From Tardiphaga sp. (GTDB taxonomy: Bacteria > Pseudomonadota > Alphaproteobacteria > Rhizobiales > Xanthobacteraceae), in assembly GCF_028290495.1 (NCBI RefSeq), contig NZ_JAQGJT010000051.1, forward strand, positions 1-55,575: a DNA stretch of 55,575 bases. Direction: 5' to 3'. Each line of letters begins with the position of its first letter. Position 1 is the stretch's first letter. This document shows, in pieces, positions 7,771 to 16,961 of this stretch. The notes under the pieces are model-generated. The model made no database searches and had not been told where the DNA came from. It saw nothing but the letters and a program-made list of their open reading frames with translations. The translations under genes were made by a program, and so were the position numbers.

Positions 7771-8592
7771 ATGACTGCAAACCTGGCTCGATCCGCAGGC
7801 GCATCCATCTTCGTGCTGCTTACGATCTGCGGGCAGCCCCTCGCGCAATCAAGCGAAGCCCCACCGAAGGTCACTGATCCGCATTTCAAGATCGCGCCCG
7901 GCTATCTGAAGCCGTCCGAACTGCCGAACAGCCTCGTCCTGCTCGGTCCTCCTCCCGAAAAGGATTCGGCTGCGCTGGCTAGGGACGAAGAAGCCCGCAA
8001 GGCAACGCTCCCGCTGCGCGGCACCGACCGCTGGAAACAGGCCTATACCGACGCCGATCTTGCCTTCCCGCAGGCCGCCGACAACTTTTCCTGCGCGATG
8101 GGTATCAAGGTCGACAAAGAGCAGACCCCGCGCCTCTATGCCATGATGCAAAAAATGTTGTCCGACTTCGGGCTGTCGACCTATGGCGTGAAGAACAAAT
8201 ACAACCGCACCCGCCCCTTCGTCGTTCACAACGAAGCCACATGCAGGGCGGATCAGGAAGCGATCCTGCGGGGAGACGGCTCCTATCCGTCGGGCCACAC
8301 GGCTGCCGGCTGGGGATGGGCCCTCGTCTTCGCGCAGATCAATCCCGAACGTTCCAACGAGTTGTTCACGCGCGGCGTCGCTTTCGGCCAGAGCCGCGTG
8401 ATCTGCGATGCGCATTGGCAGAGCGATGTCGATGCGGGCCGCATCATGGGAGCAGCGACCGTCTCGCGGTTGCAGACCAACGCGACCTTCCTCGCCGACC
8501 TCAAAGCTGCGAAGGTGGAGGTGAAGGCAGCGAAGGCGAGGCGCGCTGCGCCGGCTTGCGCGGCCGAGACAACGGCCTTGTCCACGCAATAA
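7771..8592 (+). CDS. class A non-specific acid phosphatase, PAP2 superfamily
   Basis: A 273-residue periplasmic phosphatase with a signal peptide of about 26 residues. All three PAP2 motifs are complete: K141-x6-R148-P149, P173-S-G-H176, and S208-R-x5-H215-x2-S218-D219. H176 and H215 are the acid/base and nucleophile histidines of the family. Such enzymes (PhoN type) strip phosphate from a range of monoesters at acidic pH. The gene lies 115 bases after the barrel gene and 7 bases before the next frame, so it is probably in one transcript with its neighbours. The pairing of a secreted phosphatase with outer-membrane barrels suggests scavenging or remodelling of a phosphorylated compound, which is an inference. 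Confidence 0.92.
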   Translation: MTANLARSAGASIFVLLTICGQPLAQSSEAPPKVTDPHFKIAPGYLKPSELPNSLVLLGPPPEKDSAALARDEEARKATLPLRGTDRWKQAYTDADLAFPQAADNFSCAMGIKVDKEQTPRLYAMMQKMLSDFGLSTYGVKNKYNRTRPFVVHNEATCRADQEAILRGDGSYPSGHTAAGWGWALVFAQINPERSNELFTRGVAFGQSRVICDAHWQSDVDAGRIMGAATVSRLQTNATFLADLKAAKVEVKAAKARRAAPACAAETTALSTQ

Positions 8593-8599
8593 GCGGGCA

Positions 8600-9517
8600 T
8601 TGACTTTGAGCAGCGGGCTTCTTCGACCGATTTATGGATGGCTTCTGGTTTGCACCCTTGGCATGGGTGCGACCGATGTTGCCTTCGGCAAGGACGACAA
8701 CGATCAAGCGGCTCAATTCACCGCGCCAAACGTCTATCTGGATCTTCGAACGACCTACGCGACAGCCCCCGGCGGCGCCATCGGAATAGGCTTCGGCAAC
8801 ACGTCGCTGTTTTCGGTTCTGGGAGCGATCGCCCTCGCGGCCGGCCACACGCCGTCGACCGTGCCGACCCATATAAAATTGCCGACGGTGCACGCGGTCA
8901 CGGTCGATATCCCGCTGACCGTCGATCTCAACGATCGGGTGTCGGTCTATGGCGGTGTTTCGGTGAACGCCAACACGGTGCCGCTCGGCGGCTGGACGGA
9001 TATCGACATCGCGAGTTGGAACGTCGGCTTCCAGGCTGATCTCTACAAACAAAACGGTGGCGCGCTCCCCACCGTCACCGTGCAATCGACCATCACGCAA
9101 TCGCTGCCGATCGGCCCATTTGCGACGACGAATTTCAACAACGTCATCGAGTTCGACTATGCCTTGGACGAGGATCAGACGAAGGGATTTTTCTTTGGCC
9201 TCCAGGACACCCGCGTCGTGGTGCAAAGCGCATCGGCGGAGGTCCATCCGAGCATGATCGGATATGCCGGTGGCTACTATCAGTGGCCGAACAACTGGAA
9301 AGCGTCCGCCCGCGTCGGCGTGCAATCATTCGGCGGCGTCGACCTCCTGAACAGAACGCTGATCCAGCCCTTTACCCAACCCATCATCCGCCTCGACCTC
9401 GACCGCATGGACGACAACGACAATCGCGTGTTCGGTGTGATGGTGCAGATCCAATGGATCCCACAGCCGTCCTACCAATTGACGTTCAGAACGCCGCTCT
9501 ATCTGACGGGGAACTAG
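8600..9517 (+). CDS. exported protein with beta-barrel-like pattern, function unknown
   Basis: A 305-residue protein that I do not recognise. The chosen start is TTG at 8600, because it is only 7 bases after the phosphatase stop and gives a proper signal peptide (positively charged start, hydrophobic core, cut near VAFG). No ATG gives a better N-terminus. The mature part is poor in helices and rich in alternating patterns: VSVYGGVSVNAN, WKASARVGVQSF, VFGVMVQIQW and YQLTFRTPLYL. This is the look of an outer-membrane barrel or a beta-rich periplasmic protein. It ends in N rather than an aromatic, which argues mildly against a classical barrel. It is the last gene of the cluster that starts at 6460. 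Confidence 0.6.
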   Translation: MTLSSGLLRPIYGWLLVCTLGMGATDVAFGKDDNDQAAQFTAPNVYLDLRTTYATAPGGAIGIGFGNTSLFSVLGAIALAAGHTPSTVPTHIKLPTVHAVTVDIPLTVDLNDRVSVYGGVSVNANTVPLGGWTDIDIASWNVGFQADLYKQNGGALPTVTVQSTITQSLPIGPFATTNFNNVIEFDYALDEDQTKGFFFGLQDTRVVVQSASAEVHPSMIGYAGGYYQWPNNWKASARVGVQSFGGVDLLNRTLIQPFTQPIIRLDLDRMDDNDNRVFGVMVQIQWIPQPSYQLTFRTPLYLTGN

Positions 9518-9813
9518 CCAGCGTTTGTGTCTGAACTCACCATGGCACGACGCCGGCATCGTCGAGCCTTGATGCCGCTTGATTGGCCGCCGCGTGCCGA
9601 TGAGTAGGGTGAAATCTGTTCGTTCTGTCGCTGTGGCTTAGCTCATCGGGTATGTTCGGCCACCTATTGGCACATTCCGGTGGTACAAAGACCCCATTCG
9701 CAGTGGTGATAAGTATCTGATTTTTCTTGTGTTACGGCTCTGGACCGACAATCCTTTCCTGGACGCGAGTCAACTTGTCGCCTAATTGAGAAATCGAACG
9801 TCAGCGCAAAACA
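9518..9813. other. intergenic stretch at the right border of the accessory island
   Basis: About 300 bases without a gene lie between the last island gene and the terminator of sucD. I see no repeats, attachment site or integrase fragment that would mark an insertion end. It is more AT-rich around 9630-9800 than the flanking genes. Confidence 0.5.
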
Positions 9814-9843
9814 AAAAGGCCCGCTCTCACGAGCGGGCCTTTT
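9814..9843 (-). terminator. intrinsic terminator of sucCD
   Basis: A perfect 13-bp stem (9814-9826 with 9831-9843) has the tetraloop TCAC. On the minus strand it is followed by a T-rich tail (TTGTTTTG), 23 bases after the sucD stop. The A/T ends of the stem could also serve plus-strand transcripts from the island. Confidence 0.9.
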
Positions 9844-9866
9844 GCATTCTGATAGCAGCTAAAACC

Positions 9867-10751
9867 CTAGCCCTTCAGCAATTCCACCAGCGTGGTGCCG
9901 AGGCGTGCCGGGGACGGCGACACCGCGAAGCCGGCGGACTTCATCGCCGCGATCTTCGACTGCGCGTCGCCCTTGCCGCCCGACACGATCGCGCCGGCAT
10001 GGCCCATGCGACGTCCGGGAGGCGCGGTGACGCCGCCGATGAAGCCGACGATCGGCTTCTTGCGGCCGCGCTTGGCTTCGTCCTTGATGAACTGCGCGGC
10101 GTCTTCTTCCGCCGAACCGCCGATTTCACCGATCATGATGATCGAGTGGGTCTTCTCGTCGGCGAGGAACATCTCGAGGATGTCGATGAACTCGGTGCCC
10201 TTCACCGGATCGCCGCCGATGCCGACCGCCGAGGTCTGGCCGAGGCCGGCCATGGTGGTCTGGAACACGGCTTCATAGGTCAGCGTGCCGGAGCGCGACA
10301 GGATGCCGACATTGCCGGGCTTGAAGATATTGGCCGGCATGATGCCGATCTTGCATTCGCCGGCGGTGACGACGCCCGGGCAGTTCGGCCCGATCAGGCG
10401 CGACTTGGAGCCCGACAGCGAACGCTTGACGCGCACCATGTCGAGCACCGGGATGCCTTCGGTGATGCAGACGATCAGCGGGATTTCCGCATCGATCGCT
10501 TCACAGATGGCGTCGGCGGCGCCCGGCGGCGGCACGTAGATCACCGAAGCATCGGCGCCGGTCTTGTCGCGGCACTCGGCCACGGTGTCGAACACCGGCA
10601 GGTTGAGGTGGGTGGAGCCGCCCTTGCCGGGCGAAGTGCCGCCGACCATCTGGGTGCCGTAGATCACCGCCTGTTCGGAGTGGAAGGTGCCGTTCTTGCC
10701 AGTAAAGCCCTGGCACATCACCTTGGTATTCTTGTCGATGAGAACTGACAT
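9867..10751 (-). CDS. sucD: succinyl-CoA synthetase alpha subunit
   Basis: The alpha subunit (294 residues) of the ADP/GDP-forming succinate-CoA ligase of the TCA cycle. It binds CoA ([11 protein letters not shown] near 16-25; GPNCPG at 121-126) and carries the phosphohistidine H251 in GHAGAI. It pairs with SucC, whose gene ends 4 bases upstream, so the two are co-translated. The length equals that of other alphaproteobacterial SucD proteins. An intrinsic terminator follows 23 bases downstream, so sucA is not expected to be read from this transcript. Confidence 0.98.
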   Translation of the reverse strand: MSVLIDKNTKVMCQGFTGKNGTFHSEQAVIYGTQMVGGTSPGKGGSTHLNLPVFDTVAECRDKTGADASVIYVPPPGAADAICEAIDAEIPLIVCITEGIPVLDMVRVKRSLSGSKSRLIGPNCPGVVTAGECKIGIMPANIFKPGNVGILSRSGTLTYEAVFQTTMAGLGQTSAVGIGGDPVKGTEFIDILEMFLADEKTHSIIMIGEIGGSAEEDAAQFIKDEAKRGRKKPIVGFIGGVTAPPGRRMGHAGAIVSGGKGDAQSKIAAMKSAGFAVSPSPARLGTTLVELLKG

Positions 10752-10755
10752 CGGC

Positions 10756-11952
<1,197 letters not shown>

Positions 11953-12004
11953 TAGTCGCTCCCGAACCCCGGATGGTGAACTTGAATGTCCGCTGTTTTT
12001 GAAT

Positions 12005-12038
12005 TGGCATACCGTATACCACGGATGCCGCTTGTCAA
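12005..12038 (-). promoter_or_regulatory. sucC promoter with overlapping palindromic operator
   Basis: On the minus strand, a consensus TTGACA -35 (12038-12033) is followed after 16 bases by TACGGT (12016-12011) as -10. The -10 lies inside a 17-bp near-palindrome, TGGCATACCGTATACCA (12005-12021 on plus), with one mismatched pair. The ATAC-N-GTAT core is like sites of GntR-family regulators. The regulator is not identifiable here. Confidence 0.6.
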
Positions 12039-12116
12039 AAACCACGGTAATTCCATATAGCGAAAAGTTGGCGGAAGGGGTTCGCTGTATTGCCTGCCAA
12101 CAACGCCGGAAGTGAA

Positions 12117-12141
12117 ACCGGCACCCTTTTGGGGTGCCGGT
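12117..12141 (-). terminator. hairpin terminator of mdh
   Basis: A 10-bp perfect stem (ACCGGCACCC at 12117-12126 with 12132-12141) has a 5-base loop. On the minus strand it is followed by TTTCACTT. It starts 19 bases after the mdh stop and separates mdh from sucCD. The T tail is only moderate. Confidence 0.7.
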
Positions 12142-12159
12142 GGGATGGTAGGGTTGGCT

Positions 12160-13191
<1,032 letters not shown>

Positions 13192-13272
13192 TTATCCCTT
13201 TCGCAGGAACCGTTCAAGTCGCGGCCGCAGCAAATGTCCGCCGCCGGGCTGCATTGCGTTTTATTGACCCCC

Positions 13273-13401
13273 TTGTCATTCCGGGGCGGGAGCAGCGCCA
13301 GCTGCGAGCGAACCCGGAACCCAGAGGTGCGTAAAACATCTCGGGCTTCCGGGTTCGCGTGCCAGTCGGCTGCGCCGCTGGCTTGAGCCCCGGGATGGCA
13401 A
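13273..13401. repeat. intergenic palindromic repeat, type A
   Basis: The ends TTGTCATTCCGGGGC (13273-13287) and GCCCCGGGATGGCAA (13387-13401) form an imperfect inverted repeat (13 of 15). The interior repeats AACCCGGAA / TTCCGGGTT. It is the same type as 21897-22010 and 29957-30084, and lies between zapE and mdh. Confidence 0.8.
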
Positions 13402-13406
13402 CTTCA

Positions 13407-14588
13407 TTACGTCTCCACCAGCCCGGTGGTCGCGCCGGACGCGGTGGAATCGCTGCGGCCGTGGGGTAGCGCCAGATAGGATTCCGAACCCATCTCGAAC
13501 AGCCGCGAGGCGGTACGGGCGAATTCCATCGCCTCGAATCCTTCGCTGGCCTGGTACAAAGCGTGCGGTTCGCCGGCGGCGGAGGCCATCAGCTTCACGG
13601 CGTTGTCATAGAGCGTGTCGATCAGCGCGATGAAGCGCTTGGCGGCGTTGCGGTCGCCGTAATCCATCATCGGAATCCGGTCGATGAACAGCGTGTGGTA
13701 CTCATGCGCCAGCCGCAGATAGTCCGACGCGCCGAGCGGCTTCTCGCACAGCTCCGCAAAGGAAAACCGCGCCACGCCGTGCGCTTCGCGCGGGACATGC
13801 AGCGTGCGGCCCTTGATCGTGAGGTCGCGCGGCCTGCCGGCGCCGCCGGCGAGCTTGACGAAGGCCGCATCGAGCGCCGCTTCGGCGGCGGCATCGGCCG
13901 GCACCAGCCACGTCTTCAGGCCGACCAGTTTTTCCATCCGGAAATCGGTGCGCGAATCCAGCCGCATCACCTCCATGTGGTCTTCGATCTGCTTGATGAA
14001 GGGCAGGAACAGCGCGCGGTTCAGCCCGCCCTTGTAGAGGTTGACCGGCTCGACGTTCGACGTCGCGAACACCACGGTGCCGAGCTCGAACAGCCGCGAG
14101 AACAGCCGGCCAAGGATCATCGCGTCGGCGATGTCGGTGACGTGGAATTCGTCGAAGCACAGCAGCCACGCTTCCTCGAAGATTGAATTGGCGGTCAGCG
14201 CGATGACGTCACCGTCGGGCAGTTCGCCGCTGGCAACCTTCTGGCGGAAGCCGTAGATGCGCTCGTGCACGTCGGCCATGAATTCGTGAAAATGCCAGCG
14301 CCGCTTGAGGGTGACCGAACTGCTCTCGAAGAACAGGTCCATCAACATCGTCTTGCCGCGGCCGACTTCGCCGAACACGTAGAGCCCGCGCGGCGGGCCG
14401 CCGTTTTTGTCGGCGAATAATCGGCCGAAGAAGCTCTGCTTGCGTGGCGGGGTATAGGTCGAGAGCGTCGCGTCGAGCTGCGCGATCGCCTCGACGGCGC
14501 GCGCCTGCGCCGGATCGGCCTCGATCGTGCCGGAGGCGACGAGAGACTGATATTGCTGGCGAAAGGAAGTGGGGGCAGCGGAGGACAT
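13407..14588 (-). CDS. zapE: cell division protein ZapE (AFG1-like ATPase)
   Basis: A 393-residue AAA-type ATPase of the AFG1/LACE1 family, which acts at the constricting Z-ring in bacteria. Walker A is GEVGRGKT at 73-80, and Walker B is LLCFDEFHVTD near 140. The family-specific start (FRQQYQSLVASG) and the IPMMDYGDRNAAKRF region near 320 are both present. The length is normal for Rhizobiales. It lies upstream of mdh in the same direction, separated by a repeat element. Neighbourhood with mdh is common in this order but implies no functional link. Confidence 0.95.
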   Translation of the reverse strand: MSSAAPTSFRQQYQSLVASGTIEADPAQARAVEAIAQLDATLSTYTPPRKQSFFGRLFADKNGGPPRGLYVFGEVGRGKTMLMDLFFESSSVTLKRRWHFHEFMADVHERIYGFRQKVASGELPDGDVIALTANSIFEEAWLLCFDEFHVTDIADAMILGRLFSRLFELGTVVFATSNVEPVNLYKGGLNRALFLPFIKQIEDHMEVMRLDSRTDFRMEKLVGLKTWLVPADAAAEAALDAAFVKLAGGAGRPRDLTIKGRTLHVPREAHGVARFSFAELCEKPLGASDYLRLAHEYHTLFIDRIPMMDYGDRNAAKRFIALIDTLYDNAVKLMASAAGEPHALYQASEGFEAMEFARTASRLFEMGSESYLALPHGRSDSTASGATTGLVET

Positions 14589-14682
14589 GGCCGCTAACGG
14601 CCTTACGCGGGCGAAAATTGCAAGATGCGAATTGGGAGGGGGGATATGCGGGGCGCTCTTAGTTCTCCCCCCCCGCGCTCAA

Positions 14683-14784
14683 TTGTCATCCCCGCCCATG
14701 CGGGGGTCCAGCAATCGCAGGCGTTCCGGCTTGTCGCCGATACCTGCGTTTACCGGGTCACCCGGTCAAGCCGGGTGACGACAG
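14683..14784. repeat. intergenic palindromic repeat, type D
   Basis: It opens TTGTCATCCCCGCCCATGCG, with its own small hairpin (CCCCGC/GCGGGG). It closes with CGGGTCACCCGGTCAAGCCG followed by GGTGACGACAG, which contains the hairpin CACCCGG/CCGGGTG. The outer ends (TTGTC / GACGAC) are only roughly symmetric. It lies between zapE and thpR and is related to 51133-51211. Confidence 0.7.
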
Positions 14785-14797
14785 CCTTCCTGTTTCT

Positions 14798-15334
14798 CTA
14801 CGCGCTCAGCGCATAGGCGTCCTCTACCACGTAGGGGCCGCCGCCGGTGGACGCGCGCGACGAGTACAGCACGAAGCGCTGCGCCTTGAAGGTCTTGGTG
14901 GGGAAATAGCCGCGCATCGACAGATAGTCGGCAACGTCCTGGTTGGAGGCGTCGCGCAGCCGCGCCAGTGTAACATGGGGGATGAACTTGCGGCCCTCGG
15001 GATCGAGGCCGCAGCGCCGGATCAGACGCTCCAGCTCGGCCTGCAACTCGATCAGAGGTCGGCTCGGCACCACAGACGCCACAACCGCGCGCGGCTTCTT
15101 GCCGCCGAAGCTCGACAGCCCCTGCAAGGCGACTTCGAACGGCTTGCGGTTGACGCGGTCCAGCAGCGAGGCGATCTCGTTGGCCGAGACGCCGTCGATG
15201 TCGCCGATGAAACGCAGGGTGACGTGATAGTTCTCGGGATCGACCCAGCGGGCGCCGGGGAGGCCACCACGCAAATGGGAAAGGGTCTGGCCAATCTCGG
15301 CCGGTATTTCCAGTCCGGTGAACAAACGCGGCAT
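14798..15334 (-). CDS. thpR: RNA 2',3'-cyclic phosphodiesterase
   Basis: A 178-residue member of the 2H phosphoesterase family (LigT/ThpR). Both catalytic HxT motifs are present: H37-V-T39 (NYHVTLRF) and H120-V-T122 (PHVTLARL). It opens 2',3'-cyclic phosphates on RNA to 2'-phosphates. The start MPRLFTGLEIP is chosen because the family begins this way and a strong GGAGGAGC lies 7 bases before it. A longer upstream frame lacks a site. It lies upstream of zapE in the same direction, with a repeat between. Confidence 0.95.
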   Translation of the reverse strand: MPRLFTGLEIPAEIGQTLSHLRGGLPGARWVDPENYHVTLRFIGDIDGVSANEIASLLDRVNRKPFEVALQGLSSFGGKKPRAVVASVVPSRPLIELQAELERLIRRCGLDPEGRKFIPHVTLARLRDASNQDVADYLSMRGYFPTKTFKAQRFVLYSSRASTGGGPYVVEDAYALSA

Positions 15335-15553
15335 AGGTAGCTCCTCCGTGCAGGGGCCCGATCTTCGCCGAAAAGTGCAAGCTGCTTTAAGGTGCTGCCA
15401 CTTCTCGGCGAAAATCATGCCCGAACAAAAGGGCCGGTGACGAATCACCGATGCCTTTTTTAGCGTAGTTCAGTGACAGCGCGAAGCGTTCAACCCCGGG
15501 GGCAGGCATGCCTCCCGGGAAATCCCCTTGTTAAGGTTGCCGGTGCCCGTTTT
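15335..15553. other. intergenic region between thpR and the arylesterase gene
   Basis: About 220 bases hold the thpR promoter side. They also contain a short palindrome (AGGCATGCCT, 15506-15515) inside a G/C-rich stretch that may end arylesterase transcripts. I see no gene. Confidence 0.4.
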
Positions 15554-16222
15554 TCAGCGGGGCTGCTTATTGATCGAACCGATAAATGCCTCGACGCTGG
15601 GCAGGATGTTTTTCACGACGATGTCGACGCCCTCCGCGGTCGGGTGCATGCCGTCGGGCAGCGCCAGCCTGGTATTGCCGGCGACGCCTTCGAGGAAGAA
15701 CGGATACAGCGGCACGCCGAACTGCTTCGAAAGGTCCGGATAGATCGCGTTGAATTTATCCGCGTAGTCGGCGCCGTAGTTCGGCGGCGCCAGCATGCCG
15801 CACAGGAGCACGGTGATGTTGCGCGCCTGCAACCGCTTGATGATCTCGGTCAGCGCCTCGCGAGGTACTTTCGGGTCGGTACCGCGCAAGGCATCGTTGG
15901 CGCCGAGCTCCAGGATCACGCCCTGGGTGCCGTCGGGAACCGACCAGTCGAGCCGGCCGAGGCCGCCCGAAGTGGTGTCGCCGGACACCCCGGCATTGAT
16001 CATCTCGACCGCTATGCCCTTGTCTTTAAGCGCCAATTGCAGCCGGATCGGAAACGCCGCCGGCGCCGGCAGGCCGTAGCCGGCGCTCAGCGAATCACCG
16101 AGCACCACCAGCTTTACAGGCTTCGCTGCGGGATCCTGTGCGGCGGCAGGCGCGATCGGCAGCGCCAGCGTCAAACCGGCGGCCATCAGCCACATAAACG
16201 TGCGCAGCGCCCCCTCGACCAT
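15554..16222 (-). CDS. arylesterase / thioesterase I-like SGNH hydrolase
   Basis: A 222-residue periplasmic GDSL lipase-like hydrolase, the counterpart of E. coli TesA. A signal peptide (about 1-28, ending PAAA) precedes the SGNH blocks: GDSLSAGYG with nucleophile S44, glycine block NAGVSGDT (76-83), GAND with N109, and DGMHP with D190 and H193. It hydrolyses small acyl or aryl esters and thioesters. The start is MVEGALRTFM; in-frame ATGs at 16252 and 16264 would overlap the divergent ABC gene. As in E. coli (tesA-ybbA-ybbP), it is divergent from an ABC exporter pair, with only 28 bases between the start codons. Confidence 0.93.
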   Translation of the reverse strand: MVEGALRTFMWLMAAGLTLALPIAPAAAQDPAAKPVKLVVLGDSLSAGYGLPAPAAFPIRLQLALKDKGIAVEMINAGVSGDTTSGGLGRLDWSVPDGTQGVILELGANDALRGTDPKVPREALTEIIKRLQARNITVLLCGMLAPPNYGADYADKFNAIYPDLSKQFGVPLYPFFLEGVAGNTRLALPDGMHPTAEGVDIVVKNILPSVEAFIGSINKQPR

Positions 16223-16250
16223 CGCAAGGCAAGTACCATATGAAGCCTGC

Positions 16251-16961
16251 ATGGACACTTTCATCGAAGCCTCATCATCGGCCGGACTTTCCCCGGACAC
16301 CATTGTTATTTCGAACGTCGACCTGTCGCTCGGCAGCGGCGCAGCACGCGTGCATATCCTCAAGGATATCAGCCTGCGCGTCGGCTCCGGAGAAGCGATC
16401 GGCCTGATCGGTCCGTCCGGCTCCGGCAAATCCACGCTGCTGATGGTGATGGCCGGGCTGGAACGTCCTGACAGCGGAGAGGTGGTGGTCAACGGTACCT
16501 CTTTCAATGCGCTGGATGAAGATGGCCTTGCACGGTTTCGTGGCCGTCATGTCGGTATTGTGTTCCAGAGTTTCCATCTGATCCCGACCATGACCGCGCT
16601 GGAGAACGTCGCGGTGCCGCTCGAGCTCGCCGGCCGCAGCGATGCGATGGCGCGGGCGGCGGGCGAGCTGGAAGCCGTGGGACTTAGTGGCCGACTGCAC
16701 CATTACCCCACGCAATTGTCCGGCGGCGAGCAGCAGCGCGTTGCTTTGGCCCGTGCGCTGGCGACGGACCCGGCGATCCTGGTCGCGGACGAGCCGACCG
16801 GCAATCTCGACGAAGCCACCGGCAGCCAGATCGTCGATCTCCTGTTCGCGCAGCATGCCCAACGCGGCATGACGCTGGTGCTCGTGACCCACGATACCGC
16901 GCTGGCGCATCGCTGCGACCGCGTGGTGCGGCTGCGCTCCGGCCATATCGAAATCGCCTGA
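16251..16961 (+). CDS. ABC transporter ATP-binding protein, YbbA/LolD type
   Basis: A 236-residue ATPase. Walker A is GPSGSGKS (54-61), the Q-loop is VFQSFHL (104-110), the signature is LSGGEQQR (156-163), and Walker B is ILVADEP (176-182). It belongs to the MacB/LolD/YbbA subgroup that pairs with FtsX-like permeases and drives mechanotransmission or extraction rather than uptake. The start ATG at 16251 gives MDTFIEASSS; the upstream frame would run into the arylesterase promoter. The next gene starts on the last base of its stop codon (TGATG), so the two are translationally coupled and surely form one complex. Confidence 0.95.
   Translation: MDTFIEASSSAGLSPDTIVISNVDLSLGSGAARVHILKDISLRVGSGEAIGLIGPSGSGKSTLLMVMAGLERPDSGEVVVNGTSFNALDEDGLARFRGRHVGIVFQSFHLIPTMTALENVAVPLELAGRSDAMARAAGELEAVGLSGRLHHYPTQLSGGEQQRVALARALATDPAILVADEPTGNLDEATGSQIVDLLFAQHAQRGMTLVLVTHDTALAHRCDRVVRLRSGHIEIA

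Noticed and set aside
15506..15515. AGGCATGCCT palindrome as an operator for thpR
   Set aside because: It is too short and far from the thpR start, and more likely part of a weak hairpin after the arylesterase gene.
15554..16507. Longer arylesterase starting at 16507
   Set aside because: It would run through the divergent ABC ATPase gene; the signal peptide starts near 16222.
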